A stretch of 64,000 bases of DNA from assembly GCA_050250395.1 (NCBI GenBank), contig JBFWOQ010000003.1:62001-126000 (forward strand), in the 5' to 3' direction. Numbering within the stretch: position 1 is the stretch's first letter; each line of letters starts with the position of its first letter. Below the pieces are notes generated by a model that saw only the letters and a list, made by a program, of their open reading frames with translations, ran no database searches and had not been told where the DNA came from. The DNA is from JAGPUQ01 sp050250395. Its GTDB lineage: Bacteria > Pseudomonadota > Gammaproteobacteria > Pseudomonadales > Porticoccaceae. Position numbers and translations under genes: made by a program. Shown in pieces: positions 53,041-62,519 of the stretch.

Positions 53041-55602
53041 TCACACCCAGAGCATGCGACCCATCTCGAACGGATGGGCGAGAAGTTCGTGGTGCGGATA
53101 GACCCGCAGCATGTAGGACAGCAGGCCGGGCATCCCCGGTTTGAGCTCGACCGTAAAGAGGGCGCGGCCGTCGGGTGTGCTGCCGCCATGGGACAGGGCA
53201 TGGTGCGATCGGGGGCTGAACTCACCGTCCCGCGATTCGACTCCCAGCACGCAATCCACCGCCACGTCCGCGGGAGTCAGGGTCCCCAGCGCCACCGCCA
53301 CCCGGATGGGCAGCGCCTGGTCCGAAAGCACATCGGTAAGTGGTACGTCCAGGCGCTCGATCCTGACCGCGGGCCAGCCGGCGCCGATTTTTCGCTTCCA
53401 GGCAGCGAGCGCTTTCGCCCCCGCCCAGCCATCCGCCGCCACCCGTTCACTCTGACGGATCGCCGGCAGATAGTGCTCGCGCACATAGTCCGCCGCCATG
53501 CGTTCGGCGTTGAAGCGGGGAATGGTGGTTTTCATCGCCGCCTTGGCGCGCGCCACCCAGCGGCGCGAATAACCGTGGCTGTTGCGATCGAAATAGAGCG
53601 GCACCACCTCGCGTTCGAGCAGATCGAGCAATTCGCCGGCTTCCTCGCGGTCGCGAAACTCCGGCGAGTACTGCGGCCCGTGGGGTGTGATGCCCCAGCC
53701 GTTGTCGTCCGTATGGCCCTCCGCCCACCAGCCGTCCAGCACGCTGAGGTTGAGCACGCCGTTGATCGCCGCCTTCTGGCCCGAGGTGCCGCTCGCCTCC
53801 TGCGGGTACTCGGGGGTGTTGAGCCAGACATCCACCCCGGCAACGAGCTTGCGCGCCAGGGCAATGTCGTAGTTCTCGACCAGGAGGATCTTGCCCTCGA
53901 ATTCCGGTTTGCGTGAATACTGATGGATGGCGCGAATCAGCGCCTGACCCGGCTGATCGCTGGGATGCGCCTTGCCGGCGAATACGAAGACCACCGGCCG
54001 CTCGGGATCGTTGAGCAGGCGCGCCAGCCGCTCCGCATCGGAAAACACCAGGGTTGCGCGTTTGTAAGTGGCGAAGCGGCGCGCAAAACCGACCATCAGG
54101 ACGCCGCGCTCGCCCCGTTCGAGATGACGGGTCATGCGGGCGATCTGCGCCCTGCTGAAGCCGTTGCGTGTCTGCTGCCGGGTAATGCGCTCGGTCAAGG
54201 CCTCCGCCAGCTTGGACTTGAGATACTCGCGCTGGCTCCAGAAGACGTGGTCGGGGATCTCGTCGATCTGCCGCCAATAGTCGCCATTGGACAGCTCATT
54301 GCGCCAGCTCCCGCCGAATTGCTGGTTGAAATAAAGCAACCACTCCCGCGCCAGAAAGGTGGGCACATGAACACCGTTGGTGACATGGCGGATGGGATTC
54401 TCGGCCGGCTCGATCTGCGGCCAGATGTAGCTCTCCATCTGGGAAGCGACCCCGCCGTGAATCGCGCTGACGCCATTGTGGAAGCGCGAGCCGCGCAGCG
54501 CGAGCGCGGTCATGTTGAAACGGTGTTCCCCGCCCGGGCTCGCGCCCAGCGCCAGAAACTCGTCCATGGGAATATGGAGCTCCGCGACATAGCTCGCCAG
54601 ATAATGGCGCATCAGGCTGTGCTCGAAGAGGTCATGTCCGGCCGCCACGGGAGTGTGGGTCGTGAACACCGTGCTGGCCGCCACCGCCTCGAAGGCGCTG
54701 GCGAAATCCAGCCCCTGCGCCACCAGTTCACGACAGCGTTCGACGATCTGGAACGCGGCGTGACCCTCGTTGATGTGCCACACGGTCGGCGCCAGCCCCA
54801 GTGCCCGCTGGGCCCGCACACCGCCGATCCCCAGCACCATCTCCTGCTGGATGCGGTTGACCTCGCCGCCGCCGTAAAGCTGGTAGGTGATGGCGCGATC
54901 CTCCACCGAGTTTTGCTCGATGTCGGAATCCAGCAGATACAGCTTGATATGACCGACCTGCGCCACCCAGACCCGCAGCCATACGTCGCGCTCGGCCATC
55001 CGCACCGGGACAATCAGGGGTTTGCCCTCCTTGCAGGTAGCGCAGGCGATCGGCAGATCCTCGAAGCGCGACGGCGCGTAACTCGCAATCTGATTGCCCT
55101 CGGCATCGATGGTCTGGTTGAAGTACCCCCGCCGATAAAGAATGCCCACCGCGACGAAAGGCACGTCCATGTCGCTCATTGCCTTGCAGTAGTCTCCGGC
55201 CAGAATCCCCAGGCCACCCGAATAGATCGGGAAGCTCTCATGGAGGCCGTATTCGGCGCAGGAGTAGGACACCAGATCGCGTCCATCTGTCAGCTGGCTG
55301 CTGTCGCGATCGGCGCGCTGGCGAAACTCCAGATAACTTTCGTAGGCCGACATCACGCCGCGAACATCCTGCATGAACACCGGGTCGGACGCGGCCTTCT
55401 CCATCCGGTCCTGCCCGATGCGACGCAGGAACACCTTGGGATTGTGGCCGCACTCCTCCCAGAGCTCGCAGTCGAGTCGGAAAAACAGCCCTCGCACGCC
55501 GCGCTCCCAACTGTAGATCAGGTTATCGGCGAGCTGTTCCAGACCCTGGAGTTCCACGGGAATCCGCGGCTGGACTTCGAGCGGGAAACGGGTACCAGGC
55601 AT
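53041..55602 (-). CDS. glgP: Alpha-glucan phosphorylase (GT35, DUF3417 type)
   Basis: An 853-aa phosphorylase that releases glucose-1-phosphate from glycogen. The N-terminal DUF3417 region (LEQLADNLIYSWERGVRGLFFRLD) marks the long bacterial type rather than E. coli GlgP/MalP. YGLHESFPIYSGGLGILAGDYCKAMSD and HINEGHAAF follow, and the PLP lysine is Lys610 in EASGTSGQKAAINGVLNLSVLDG. ATG 55602 fits the family; an open frame to 55752 has no support. It faces malQ and is divergent from glk. Confidence 0.94.
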   Translation of the reverse strand: MPGTRFPLEVQPRIPVELQGLEQLADNLIYSWERGVRGLFFRLDCELWEECGHNPKVFLRRIGQDRMEKAASDPVFMQDVRGVMSAYESYLEFRQRADRDSSQLTDGRDLVSYSCAEYGLHESFPIYSGGLGILAGDYCKAMSDMDVPFVAVGILYRRGYFNQTIDAEGNQIASYAPSRFEDLPIACATCKEGKPLIVPVRMAERDVWLRVWVAQVGHIKLYLLDSDIEQNSVEDRAITYQLYGGGEVNRIQQEMVLGIGGVRAQRALGLAPTVWHINEGHAAFQIVERCRELVAQGLDFASAFEAVAASTVFTTHTPVAAGHDLFEHSLMRHYLASYVAELHIPMDEFLALGASPGGEHRFNMTALALRGSRFHNGVSAIHGGVASQMESYIWPQIEPAENPIRHVTNGVHVPTFLAREWLLYFNQQFGGSWRNELSNGDYWRQIDEIPDHVFWSQREYLKSKLAEALTERITRQQTRNGFSRAQIARMTRHLERGERGVLMVGFARRFATYKRATLVFSDAERLARLLNDPERPVVFVFAGKAHPSDQPGQALIRAIHQYSRKPEFEGKILLVENYDIALARKLVAGVDVWLNTPEYPQEASGTSGQKAAINGVLNLSVLDGWWAEGHTDDNGWGITPHGPQYSPEFRDREEAGELLDLLEREVVPLYFDRNSHGYSRRWVARAKAAMKTTIPRFNAERMAADYVREHYLPAIRQSERVAADGWAGAKALAAWKRKIGAGWPAVRIERLDVPLTDVLSDQALPIRVAVALGTLTPADVAVDCVLGVESRDGEFSPRSHHALSHGGSTPDGRALFTVELKPGMPGLLSYMLRVYPHHELLAHPFEMGRMLWV

Positions 55603-55784
55603 GGCGTCAAGCGCTTCGTTTGGTGACAAAGGGGGCGCGGTTATCGCGCACCGGGAATACGGAAATACACTCGCGAACGCTTCCATGATAGCAGCGCGCA
55701 AGGCAACTTCCGTGATACGCGTCGCGGTGACAAACCACGCCAAACCGACCATGCTGACGGTGCCAGTTCAGTGCGGGGTAATCC

Positions 55785-56765
55785 ATGATTCTTGCCGGCG
55801 ATCTCGGTGGCACCCATACCCGGCTCGCCATCTTTCCGCCTGACCCAGGCGCCGACGCACTGGCAAGTGCGCATTTTGCCAGTGCCGACTACCCGCGCTT
55901 TGCCGCGCTCCTGGACGCATTTTGCGTCACCTACCCGGATCTCGCGCTGACTCGCTGCGCCCTGGCCGTGGCGGGGCCGGTGATCGGCGATAGCTGCCAC
56001 ACCACCAACCTGCCCTGGCGCCTCGATGCCCGGGAAATCGCGTCCAGGCTCGACCTGAATCCGCGTGACGTCATCCTGCTCAACGATGTGGAGGCCGCTG
56101 CGCTGGGCCTGCCGGCGGTGCCCGCCGAAGGCTTCGCGGTGCTGCAACGGGGCGACGACCGGGAAGCCCGCGGCAATCAGGCGTTGATCGCTCCGGGCAC
56201 CGGTCTCGGCGAAGCGATTCTCTACTGGGACGGCGAACGTCGCCACGCCTTCGCCACCGAGGGCGGGCACTGCGATTTCGCGCCGCGCAACGCACTGGAA
56301 GCCGAGCTTCTTTACCACGCCACCGGCCGCTTTCCCGCCCATGTCAGTGTCGAGCGCCTGGTCTCGGGTCCGGGCATTGCCCTCATTCACGAATTTCTGT
56401 GCTCGCGCAACGGCGGCGATCCGGCTTGGGAGCCGCCCCCGGGCGCCGCCGCCAGCGCGGCGATCAGCGCCCGCGCCCTGACCGGAGAGGATGCCCTGTG
56501 CGCGCAGACGCTGGCACTCTACGCGGCACTGCTGGGTGCCGAGGCGGGCAATCTGGCGCTGAAGGCGATGGCCATCGGCGGCGTGATCGTCGCCGGCGGC
56601 GTTGCCCCGAAAATTCTGCCCGCCCTCACCGATGGCGTGTTGCTCGAAAACTTCCTCGCCAAGGGCCGCTTCCGGGAACTGTTGCAGCGGATTCCGTTGA
56701 AAATCTGCCTGGACGAACGCGCGCCGCTACTGGGTGTCCTGCGCCGGGCTCGGGACAGGCAGTAA
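55785..56765 (+). CDS. glk: Glucokinase
   Basis: A 326-aa bacterial glucokinase of the Glk family. ILAGDLGGTHTRLAIF binds ATP phosphate, LLNDVEAAALGL carries the catalytic Asp, APGTGLGEAILYW and EGGHCDFAPRN complete the substrate site. It phosphorylates glucose freed by MalQ and GH57 from glycogen, closing the cycle. Divergent from glgP; the GGGG just upstream is a weak ribosome site. Confidence 0.94.
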   Translation: MILAGDLGGTHTRLAIFPPDPGADALASAHFASADYPRFAALLDAFCVTYPDLALTRCALAVAGPVIGDSCHTTNLPWRLDAREIASRLDLNPRDVILLNDVEAAALGLPAVPAEGFAVLQRGDDREARGNQALIAPGTGLGEAILYWDGERRHAFATEGGHCDFAPRNALEAELLYHATGRFPAHVSVERLVSGPGIALIHEFLCSRNGGDPAWEPPPGAAASAAISARALTGEDALCAQTLALYAALLGAEAGNLALKAMAIGGVIVAGGVAPKILPALTDGVLLENFLAKGRFRELLQRIPLKICLDERAPLLGVLRRARDRQ

Positions 56766-57011
56766 CGGGAAAGTCTCCCGCGATCGGCACCCGCTGCGCT
56801 CGCACTGAACACTCCGCAGGACCTGATTCTGCCGCGGAGTCACGTTGGGGATTGGACTTCAGATCGCGGCGCTACCCAAAGGTGGGGGGAGGTTGCATGA
56901 CGAGGAATCGGAGGACATCCCGCAAGAATCCCTGACTTGCGTCCAAGCACGGTCGAATGGATACTTAACTATAAGCATCGCATATCGATAGCATTCCATG
57001 AGCATCGATCC

Positions 57012-57449
57012 ATGAGCATCGACAAAGACAGCCTGGGTTTTCTGGTCGCCGACGTTTCGCGGCTGCTGCGTACCGCCTTTCAGCAACGACTCGGTGCGGG
57101 TGGACTGACCTTCATGCAGGCGCGAACATTGGTTTATGTGTCGCGCCACGAGGGCGTGCGCCAGAACCAGCTCGCGGAACTGCTGGAAACCCAGCCCATC
57201 ACGCTGGTCCACATCATCGATCAGCTCGAAGCCCGCCGCCTGGTCAAGCGCGTCACCGACACCCGCGACCGGCGCGCCAAGTTGATTTATCTCGCGCCCG
57301 CGTCCCAACCTGTGCTCGATGCGGTCGAGGCGGTGGTCGAAGCCATCCGCAGCGACGCCATGTCGGGTCTGGATGCCAGGGAAGCCAACTTCGCGGTAGC
57401 GGCGCTGCACCGCATGCGTGCGAATCTGAATCCGGAAAGCTGCGTCTGA
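57012..57449 (+). CDS. MarR family transcriptional regulator
   Basis: A 145-aa winged-helix regulator. GGLTFMQARTLVYVSRHEGVRQNQLAELLETQPITLVHIIDQLEARRLVKRVTDTRDRRAKLIYL contains the helix-turn-helix and wing with the DTRDRRAK motif. Such proteins usually bind a small phenolic or lipid ligand. ATG 57012 follows a near-identical ATGAGCATCGA 16 nt earlier in another frame; the ribosome site is weak, so the start is moderate. An AT-rich stretch just before it (about 56965-57000) could hold its promoter and operator. Targets unknown; sucD is convergent. Confidence 0.85.
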   Translation: MSIDKDSLGFLVADVSRLLRTAFQQRLGAGGLTFMQARTLVYVSRHEGVRQNQLAELLETQPITLVHIIDQLEARRLVKRVTDTRDRRAKLIYLAPASQPVLDAVEAVVEAIRSDAMSGLDAREANFAVAALHRMRANLNPESCV

Positions 57450-57624
57450 GCGATGCCGCGGATGACGCGCGCGACTCTCGACGTTGACGCCGCCTGCCCG
57501 CATCGACCTTGCCCCATCGACGCCTGAGCATGACCCGTGAGTACAGGCTGTTACGCTGGCAAAACCGACAAACCGCTGTTGGGGGCCCGGATATCTCGGA
57601 CAAGGAATCGGCCGGCAGCGCCGC

Positions 57625-57642
57625 CGCGCGGCCGGCCGCGCG
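57625..57642. terminator. 18-bp GC palindrome after sucD
   Basis: CGCGCGGCCGGCCGCGCG, a perfect self-complementary sequence 12 bp beyond the sucD stop on the minus strand. No T-run follows, so its role as a terminator or mRNA 3'-end structure is plausible but unproven. Confidence 0.45.
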
Positions 57643-57654
57643 ACTGTCAATCGA

Positions 57655-58530
57655 TCATCGCCAACCGGTGATTTCCTTGAGGGCTTCACCGATATCCGCC
57701 AGGCTGCGCACGGTCTTCACCCCGGCATCCTCGAGCGCGGCAAATTTCTCCGCCGCAGTCCCCTTGCCACCGGCAATGATGGCGCCGGCATGGCCCATGC
57801 GTTTGCCGGCGGGTGCGGTAACGCCCGCAATGTAGGAGACCACCGGCTTGGTGACCTGGGCCTTGATGTAAGCCGCTGCCTCTTCTTCCGCCGAACCGCC
57901 GATCTCGCCGATCATCACGATGGCCTCGGTCTGCGGATCGTTCTGAAACAGCCCGAGGATATCGATGAAGCTGGAACCGGCGATGGGGTCGCCGCCGATA
58001 CCGACGCAGGTGGATTGCCCGAAGCCGTAGTCGGTCGTCTGCTTGACCGCTTCGTAAGTGAGGGTGCCGGAGCGCGATACCACGCCGACCTTGCCCGGCA
58101 AATGGATATGGCCAGGCATGATGCCGATCTTGCAGGCGCCCGGCGTGATCACCCCCGGGCAGTTGGGACCGATCAGGCGCACCCCCAGCTCGTCGCACTT
58201 CACCTTGCACTCGAGCATGTCGAGGGTGGGAATCCCTTCGGTGATGCAGACCACCAGCTTCACGCCGGAATTGGCCGCTTCCAGAATCGAATCCTTGCAG
58301 AACGCCGCCGGCACATAGATCACCGAAGCATCCGCCCCGGTGGCCGCGACCGCGTCCGCGACCGTGTTGAACACCGGCAAGCCGAGATGTTTTTGTCCGC
58401 CCTTGCCGGGCGTGACGCCACCCACCAGCCTGGTGCCATAGGCGAGCGCCTGCTCCGAATGCAGGGTGCCCTGGGCGCCGGTGAAACCCTGGCAGATAAC
58501 CTTGGTGTTCTTGTCGATCAGAATGCTCAT
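57655..58530 (-). CDS. sucD: Succinyl-CoA synthetase subunit alpha
   Basis: A 291-aa subunit that binds CoA and carries the phosphohistidine. MSILIDKNTKVICQGFTGAQGTLHSEQALAYG is the family start, GPNCPGVITPG follows and the His is in GKRMGHAGAIIAGGKGTA. It catalyses succinyl-CoA to succinate with ATP or GTP formation. ATG 58530 overlaps the sucC TGA as ATGA. Last gene of the operon. Confidence 0.97.
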   Translation of the reverse strand: MSILIDKNTKVICQGFTGAQGTLHSEQALAYGTRLVGGVTPGKGGQKHLGLPVFNTVADAVAATGADASVIYVPAAFCKDSILEAANSGVKLVVCITEGIPTLDMLECKVKCDELGVRLIGPNCPGVITPGACKIGIMPGHIHLPGKVGVVSRSGTLTYEAVKQTTDYGFGQSTCVGIGGDPIAGSSFIDILGLFQNDPQTEAIVMIGEIGGSAEEEAAAYIKAQVTKPVVSYIAGVTAPAGKRMGHAGAIIAGGKGTAAEKFAALEDAGVKTVRSLADIGEALKEITGWR

Positions 58531-59696
58531 GCGCCCTTCTCCGCCGCCGCTACCACGCGCTGCGCCGCGTCCGTCAGACTGGTCGCGGCAATGATGTTGA
58601 GTCCGCTGTCGGCCAACAACTGGCTGCCCAGGTCGGCGTTGTTGCCTTCGAGGCGGACGACCACGGGCACCTTCACCCCCACTTCCTCGACCGCGCCGAT
58701 AATGCCCTCGGCAATCAGATCGCAACGGACGATGCCGCCGAAGATGTTCACCAGCACGGCCCTTACCTTGGCATCGGAGAGAATGATCTTGAAGGCTTCG
58801 GTGACGCGCTCCTTGGTCGCGCCACCACCCACGTCGAGGAAATTGGCCGGCTGTCCGCCATGGTGTTGCACGATGTCCATGGTGCCCATGGCAAGGCCGG
58901 CGCCGTTGACCATGCAACCGATGTTGCCGTCGAGTGCCACATAGTTGAGATCCCACTGCGCGGCCTGGGCCTCGCGCGCGTCATCCTGACTGGGGTCGTG
59001 CATGGCCCTGATGGCCGGCTGCCGGTAGAGCGCGTTGCCATCCACCGTGATTTTGGCGTCCAGGCAATGGAGGTCGCCGGCCGCGGTGATGACCAGCGGA
59101 TTGACTTCGATCAGCGCCAGATCCTTGTCCTTGAACAGCTTTGCCAGGCCGAGAAAAATCTTGGTGAACTGGCCGATCTGATCGCCGCTGAGACCCAGCT
59201 TGAATGCCAGCTCGCGCGCCTGATAGGGCTGTGCGCCGGTGAGCGGATCGATGGTCGCTTTCAGGATCTTTTCGGGAGTTTCGTGGGCCACTTTTTCGAT
59301 TTCGACGCCACCCTCGGTGGACGCCATGAACACGATGCGGCGGCTCGCGCGATCCACGACCGCGCCGAGATAGAGCTCCCGCGCGATATCGGTACAGGTT
59401 TCCACCAGAATGCGGCTGACCGGCTGGCCACTGGCGTCGGTCTGATAGGTTACCAGCCGCTGGCCCAGCCATTTTTCGGCGAACGCTTGGACTTCCTGCG
59501 CGGATTCCACCAGCTTGACGCCGCCGGCCTTGCCGCGGCCGCCCGCGTGGACCTGCGCCTTCACCACCCAGCGGTTGCCGCCGATGGTCGCGGTCGCCGC
59601 GGCCGCTTCCGCGGCCGTGCTCGCGGCAATGCCTTTTGACACGGGCAAGCCGTATTCGGCAAACAACTGTTTGCCCTGATATTCATGCAGATTCAT
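58527..59696 (-). CDS. sucC: Succinyl-CoA synthetase subunit beta
   Basis: A 389-aa ATP-grasp subunit. MNLHEYQGKQLFAEYGLPVSKG, WVVKAQVHAGGRGKAGGVKLV and the C-terminal NIFGGIVRCDLIAEGII are diagnostic. Length is normal. Downstream of lpd (83 bp) and coupled to sucD by overlap. Confidence 0.97.
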   Translation of the reverse strand: MNLHEYQGKQLFAEYGLPVSKGIAASTAAEAAAATATIGGNRWVVKAQVHAGGRGKAGGVKLVESAQEVQAFAEKWLGQRLVTYQTDASGQPVSRILVETCTDIARELYLGAVVDRASRRIVFMASTEGGVEIEKVAHETPEKILKATIDPLTGAQPYQARELAFKLGLSGDQIGQFTKIFLGLAKLFKDKDLALIEVNPLVITAAGDLHCLDAKITVDGNALYRQPAIRAMHDPSQDDAREAQAAQWDLNYVALDGNIGCMVNGAGLAMGTMDIVQHHGGQPANFLDVGGGATKERVTEAFKIILSDAKVRAVLVNIFGGIVRCDLIAEGIIGAVEEVGVKVPVVVRLEGNNADLGSQLLADSGLNIIAATSLTDAAQRVVAAAEKGA

Positions 59697-59779
59697 AGCA
59701 GCCTTCCCGTTGCTGGGCCTTGGTTGTGAAAAATAATGGTTGCCGAAAAATAGCGTTGCTAGCTGAAAACCCTATCTTG

Positions 59780-61225
59780 TTATTTCTTGCGCGGTCGCCG
59801 ATTGGCGACGTGGATGGCGTGCCCGTTGACCGCCAGGGCCGCCTCGTGGAGGGCCTCCGAGAAGGTCGGATGGGCGAACACCATCATGCCGAGATCTTCG
59901 GCGCTGGTACCGAATTCCATGGCAATGGCCGCCTGCTGCACCAGTTCGGCGGCAGACGGGCCGATGACATGGCAACCCAGAACGCGGTCGGTATCGGCAT
60001 GGACCAGCAGCTTGACCAAGCCGCCGCCGGCATCCGCCGCCAGCGCGCGCGCGTTGGCCGCGAAGGGGAACGTGCCCAGCTTGTAGGGCTCGCCCGACTG
60101 CTTGAGCTGCTCCTCGGTCAAGCCCACCGCCGCGATTTCGGGGTGGGTATAGATCACATTGGGAATCACGGCGTAATTCATCTGGGTCTTTTGCCCGGCG
60201 ATGCGCTCGGCCACCATGACGCCTTCTTCCGAGCCCTTGTGGGCCAGCATGGGGCCGCGCACGATGTCGCCCACCGCCCAGACGCCGGGCGCATTGGTGG
60301 CGCAGGTGTCGTCGACAAACACCAGGCCCCGCTCGTCCAGGTTGACGCCACTGTCGGGCGCCAACAGGTCGAGCGTGTTGGGACGCCGCCCCACGCAGAC
60401 GATCAGCTTGTCGAAGGTTTCCTTGTGCTCGGTACCATCGGATGCGAGATAGGTGACCTCCACCTTGTTGCGGCCTGGCGCCGTGCCGGTTACGCGGCAA
60501 CCCATGCGGATGTCGAGTCCCTGGGCGACCAGCACCTTGCGGGCCTCGCGGGCGATCTGCTGATCGATGATGGACAGGAAGACATCCAGCGCTTCCAGCA
60601 ACACCACCTCGGCGCCAAGCCGCCTCCAGACGCTGCCCAGTTCGAGGCCGATCACGCCGGCGCCGATGATGCCGAGACGTTTGGGAACCTTGTCGATCGT
60701 GAGGGCGCCGGTGGAGTTGACGATCAGTTTGTCGTCAACCGGGGCCACCGGAATATCGATCGGCTGGGAGCCGGTGGCGAGCACGACGTGGTCGGCTTCG
60801 AGCACCTGGACCGCGCCCTCGGCAGTGGTGAATTCGACCTTGCGGCCGGCCAGCAGCTTGCCGCTGCCGGCCATCAGGGTGACGCCATTGGCCTTGAACA
60901 GCGCGGCGATACCGCCGGTCAACTGCTTAACGATGGCGTCCTTGCGCGCCATCATGGCTGGCACATCCAGCTTGACGCCGCCGGCCGAAATCCCGTGGTG
61001 TTGGAGCCCGGTACTGACCTCGGCGTATTTTTGCGAGCTGTCCAGAAGCGTCTTGGACGGTATGCACCCCACGTTCAGGCAGGTGCCACCCAGTGCGGCT
61101 TTACCCTCGGGGTTGCGGTAGCGCTCGATGCAGGCCACCGAGAGCCCCAGCTGCGCCGCGCGAATCGCGCAGACGTAGCCGGCAGGACCCCCGCCAATCA
61201 CCACTACATCGTATTTTGTGCTCAT
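59780..61225 (-). CDS. lpd: Dihydrolipoyl dehydrogenase (E3)
   Basis: A 481-aa FAD disulfide oxidoreductase. VVVIGGGPAGYVCAIRAAQLG binds FAD, and the redox cysteines Cys49 and Cys54 are in GGTCLNVGCIPSKTLL. FVDDTCATNAPGVWAVGD binds FAD; HPTFSEALHEAAL has the catalytic His-Glu. Placed between sucB and sucC it is probably the E3 of the 2-oxoglutarate dehydrogenase complex, possibly shared with pyruvate dehydrogenase. Confidence 0.96.
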   Translation of the reverse strand: MSTKYDVVVIGGGPAGYVCAIRAAQLGLSVACIERYRNPEGKAALGGTCLNVGCIPSKTLLDSSQKYAEVSTGLQHHGISAGGVKLDVPAMMARKDAIVKQLTGGIAALFKANGVTLMAGSGKLLAGRKVEFTTAEGAVQVLEADHVVLATGSQPIDIPVAPVDDKLIVNSTGALTIDKVPKRLGIIGAGVIGLELGSVWRRLGAEVVLLEALDVFLSIIDQQIAREARKVLVAQGLDIRMGCRVTGTAPGRNKVEVTYLASDGTEHKETFDKLIVCVGRRPNTLDLLAPDSGVNLDERGLVFVDDTCATNAPGVWAVGDIVRGPMLAHKGSEEGVMVAERIAGQKTQMNYAVIPNVIYTHPEIAAVGLTEEQLKQSGEPYKLGTFPFAANARALAADAGGGLVKLLVHADTDRVLGCHVIGPSAAELVQQAAIAMEFGTSAEDLGMMVFAHPTFSEALHEAALAVNGHAIHVANRRPRKK

Positions 61226-61256
61226 AAAAATACCAATAAAATCAATTAAATAAAGT

Positions 61257-62483
61257 TCATATTTGCAGCAGTATCTTGGCCGGATACTCGATCATCTCCT
61301 TGATCGCCACCAGGAAGCGCACGGCGTCTCGGCCATCGATGAGGCGGTGGTCATAGGACAGCGCAAGATACATCATGGGACGCACCACAACCTGCCCGTT
61401 CTCCACCACGGCGCGCTCCTTGATGGCGTGCATGCCCAGAATCGCCGCCTGGGGCGGATTCAGGATCGGCGTCGACAACATCGAGCCGAACACGCCGCCA
61501 TTGGTGATGGTAAAGGTGCCGCCGGTCATCTCTTCCATGGTCAGCTTGTTGTCGCGCGCCCGCGTGCCGAAGTCGGCAATCTTGCTCTCGATTTCCGCGA
61601 TGGTCAGGTTCTCGGCGTTGCGCAGTACAGGCACCACCAGACCACGATCCGTGGCGACGGCGACGCCGATGTCCTGATAGCCGTGGTAGACCACGTCATT
61701 GCCGTCGATGGACGCATTGACCTGGGGAAAGCGCTTCAACGCCTCCACCGAAGCCTTGACGAAGAAACCCATGAAACCGAGCCGCACGCCGTTGTGAACC
61801 TTGGCGAATTCGTCCTTGTACTGCGCCCGCACGTCGGTGACCCGATGCATGTCCACTTCGTTGAATGTGGTCAGCATCGCGGTGGTGTGGGTCACCTCCA
61901 GCAGGCGTTCGGCGATACGGGCGCGCATGCGGGTCATGGGCACCCGGCGCTCGATCCGCTCGCCGCGCGCTGGGGCGGTTTCCGGTACGCCGACCGCGGG
62001 CTCGGCGCTGAGTTCGGACGCCGGCGGGGGAGCACTGGCAGTTGCGGCCGGAACGCCGCGGTGGCCCACCACATCCTCTTTGGTGATGCGGCCGTCGCGG
62101 CCAGTCCCTGCGATCCGGCTCAGATCCACGCCCTGTTCCGCGGCAATTTTTCGCGCGGCGGGGCTGGCGGTCGCCGACGCGGCGGCGGCAGCACCCGGGG
62201 CCACTGCCGAACCTGTGGCCGGTACCGGCGCGACGCCGCCGCCCGCACCCGCCACGAACCGAGCCAGCAGGTCGCCGGTATGGACGATGGTCTGCTCGGG
62301 CAGCAGGATCTCCGCCAGGCTGCCATCGGCGGGGGCCACCACCTCGAGCACTACCTTGTCGGTTTCAACATCCACCAACACCTGATCGCGGGCCACCGGC
62401 TCGCCGGGGCGCTTGTGCCATTTGGCGATGGTGCCTTCCTGGATCGACTCGGGAAAGGTCGGGGTAACGATATCGATAGTCAT
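61257..62483 (-). CDS. sucB: Dihydrolipoyl succinyltransferase (E2 of 2-oxoglutarate dehydrogenase)
   Basis: A 408-aa E2 with one lipoyl domain (lipoyl Lys in DVETDKVVLEV, about residue 42), an Ala/Pro-rich linker, a peripheral subunit-binding domain (AARKIAAEQGVDLSRIAGTGRDGRITKEDV) and the catalytic domain with DHRLIDGRDAVRFL (His, Asp). MTIDIVTPTFPESIQEGTIAKW favours the succinyl- over the acetyl-transferase. ATG 62483 is chosen; five upstream codons are open. Confidence 0.96.
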   Translation of the reverse strand: MTIDIVTPTFPESIQEGTIAKWHKRPGEPVARDQVLVDVETDKVVLEVVAPADGSLAEILLPEQTIVHTGDLLARFVAGAGGGVAPVPATGSAVAPGAAAAASATASPAARKIAAEQGVDLSRIAGTGRDGRITKEDVVGHRGVPAATASAPPPASELSAEPAVGVPETAPARGERIERRVPMTRMRARIAERLLEVTHTTAMLTTFNEVDMHRVTDVRAQYKDEFAKVHNGVRLGFMGFFVKASVEALKRFPQVNASIDGNDVVYHGYQDIGVAVATDRGLVVPVLRNAENLTIAEIESKIADFGTRARDNKLTMEEMTGGTFTITNGGVFGSMLSTPILNPPQAAILGMHAIKERAVVENGQVVVRPMMYLALSYDHRLIDGRDAVRFLVAIKEMIEYPAKILLQI

Positions 62484-62519
62484 CAATGAGACTTCCATGC
62501 GGTCAACAACGTTGGCACG

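Noticed and set aside
56996..57022. Direct repeat ATGAGCATCGA before the MarR gene as an operator
   Set aside because: Two copies in different frames next to the start; too short and not palindromic, so chance or a start-site duplication is as likely.
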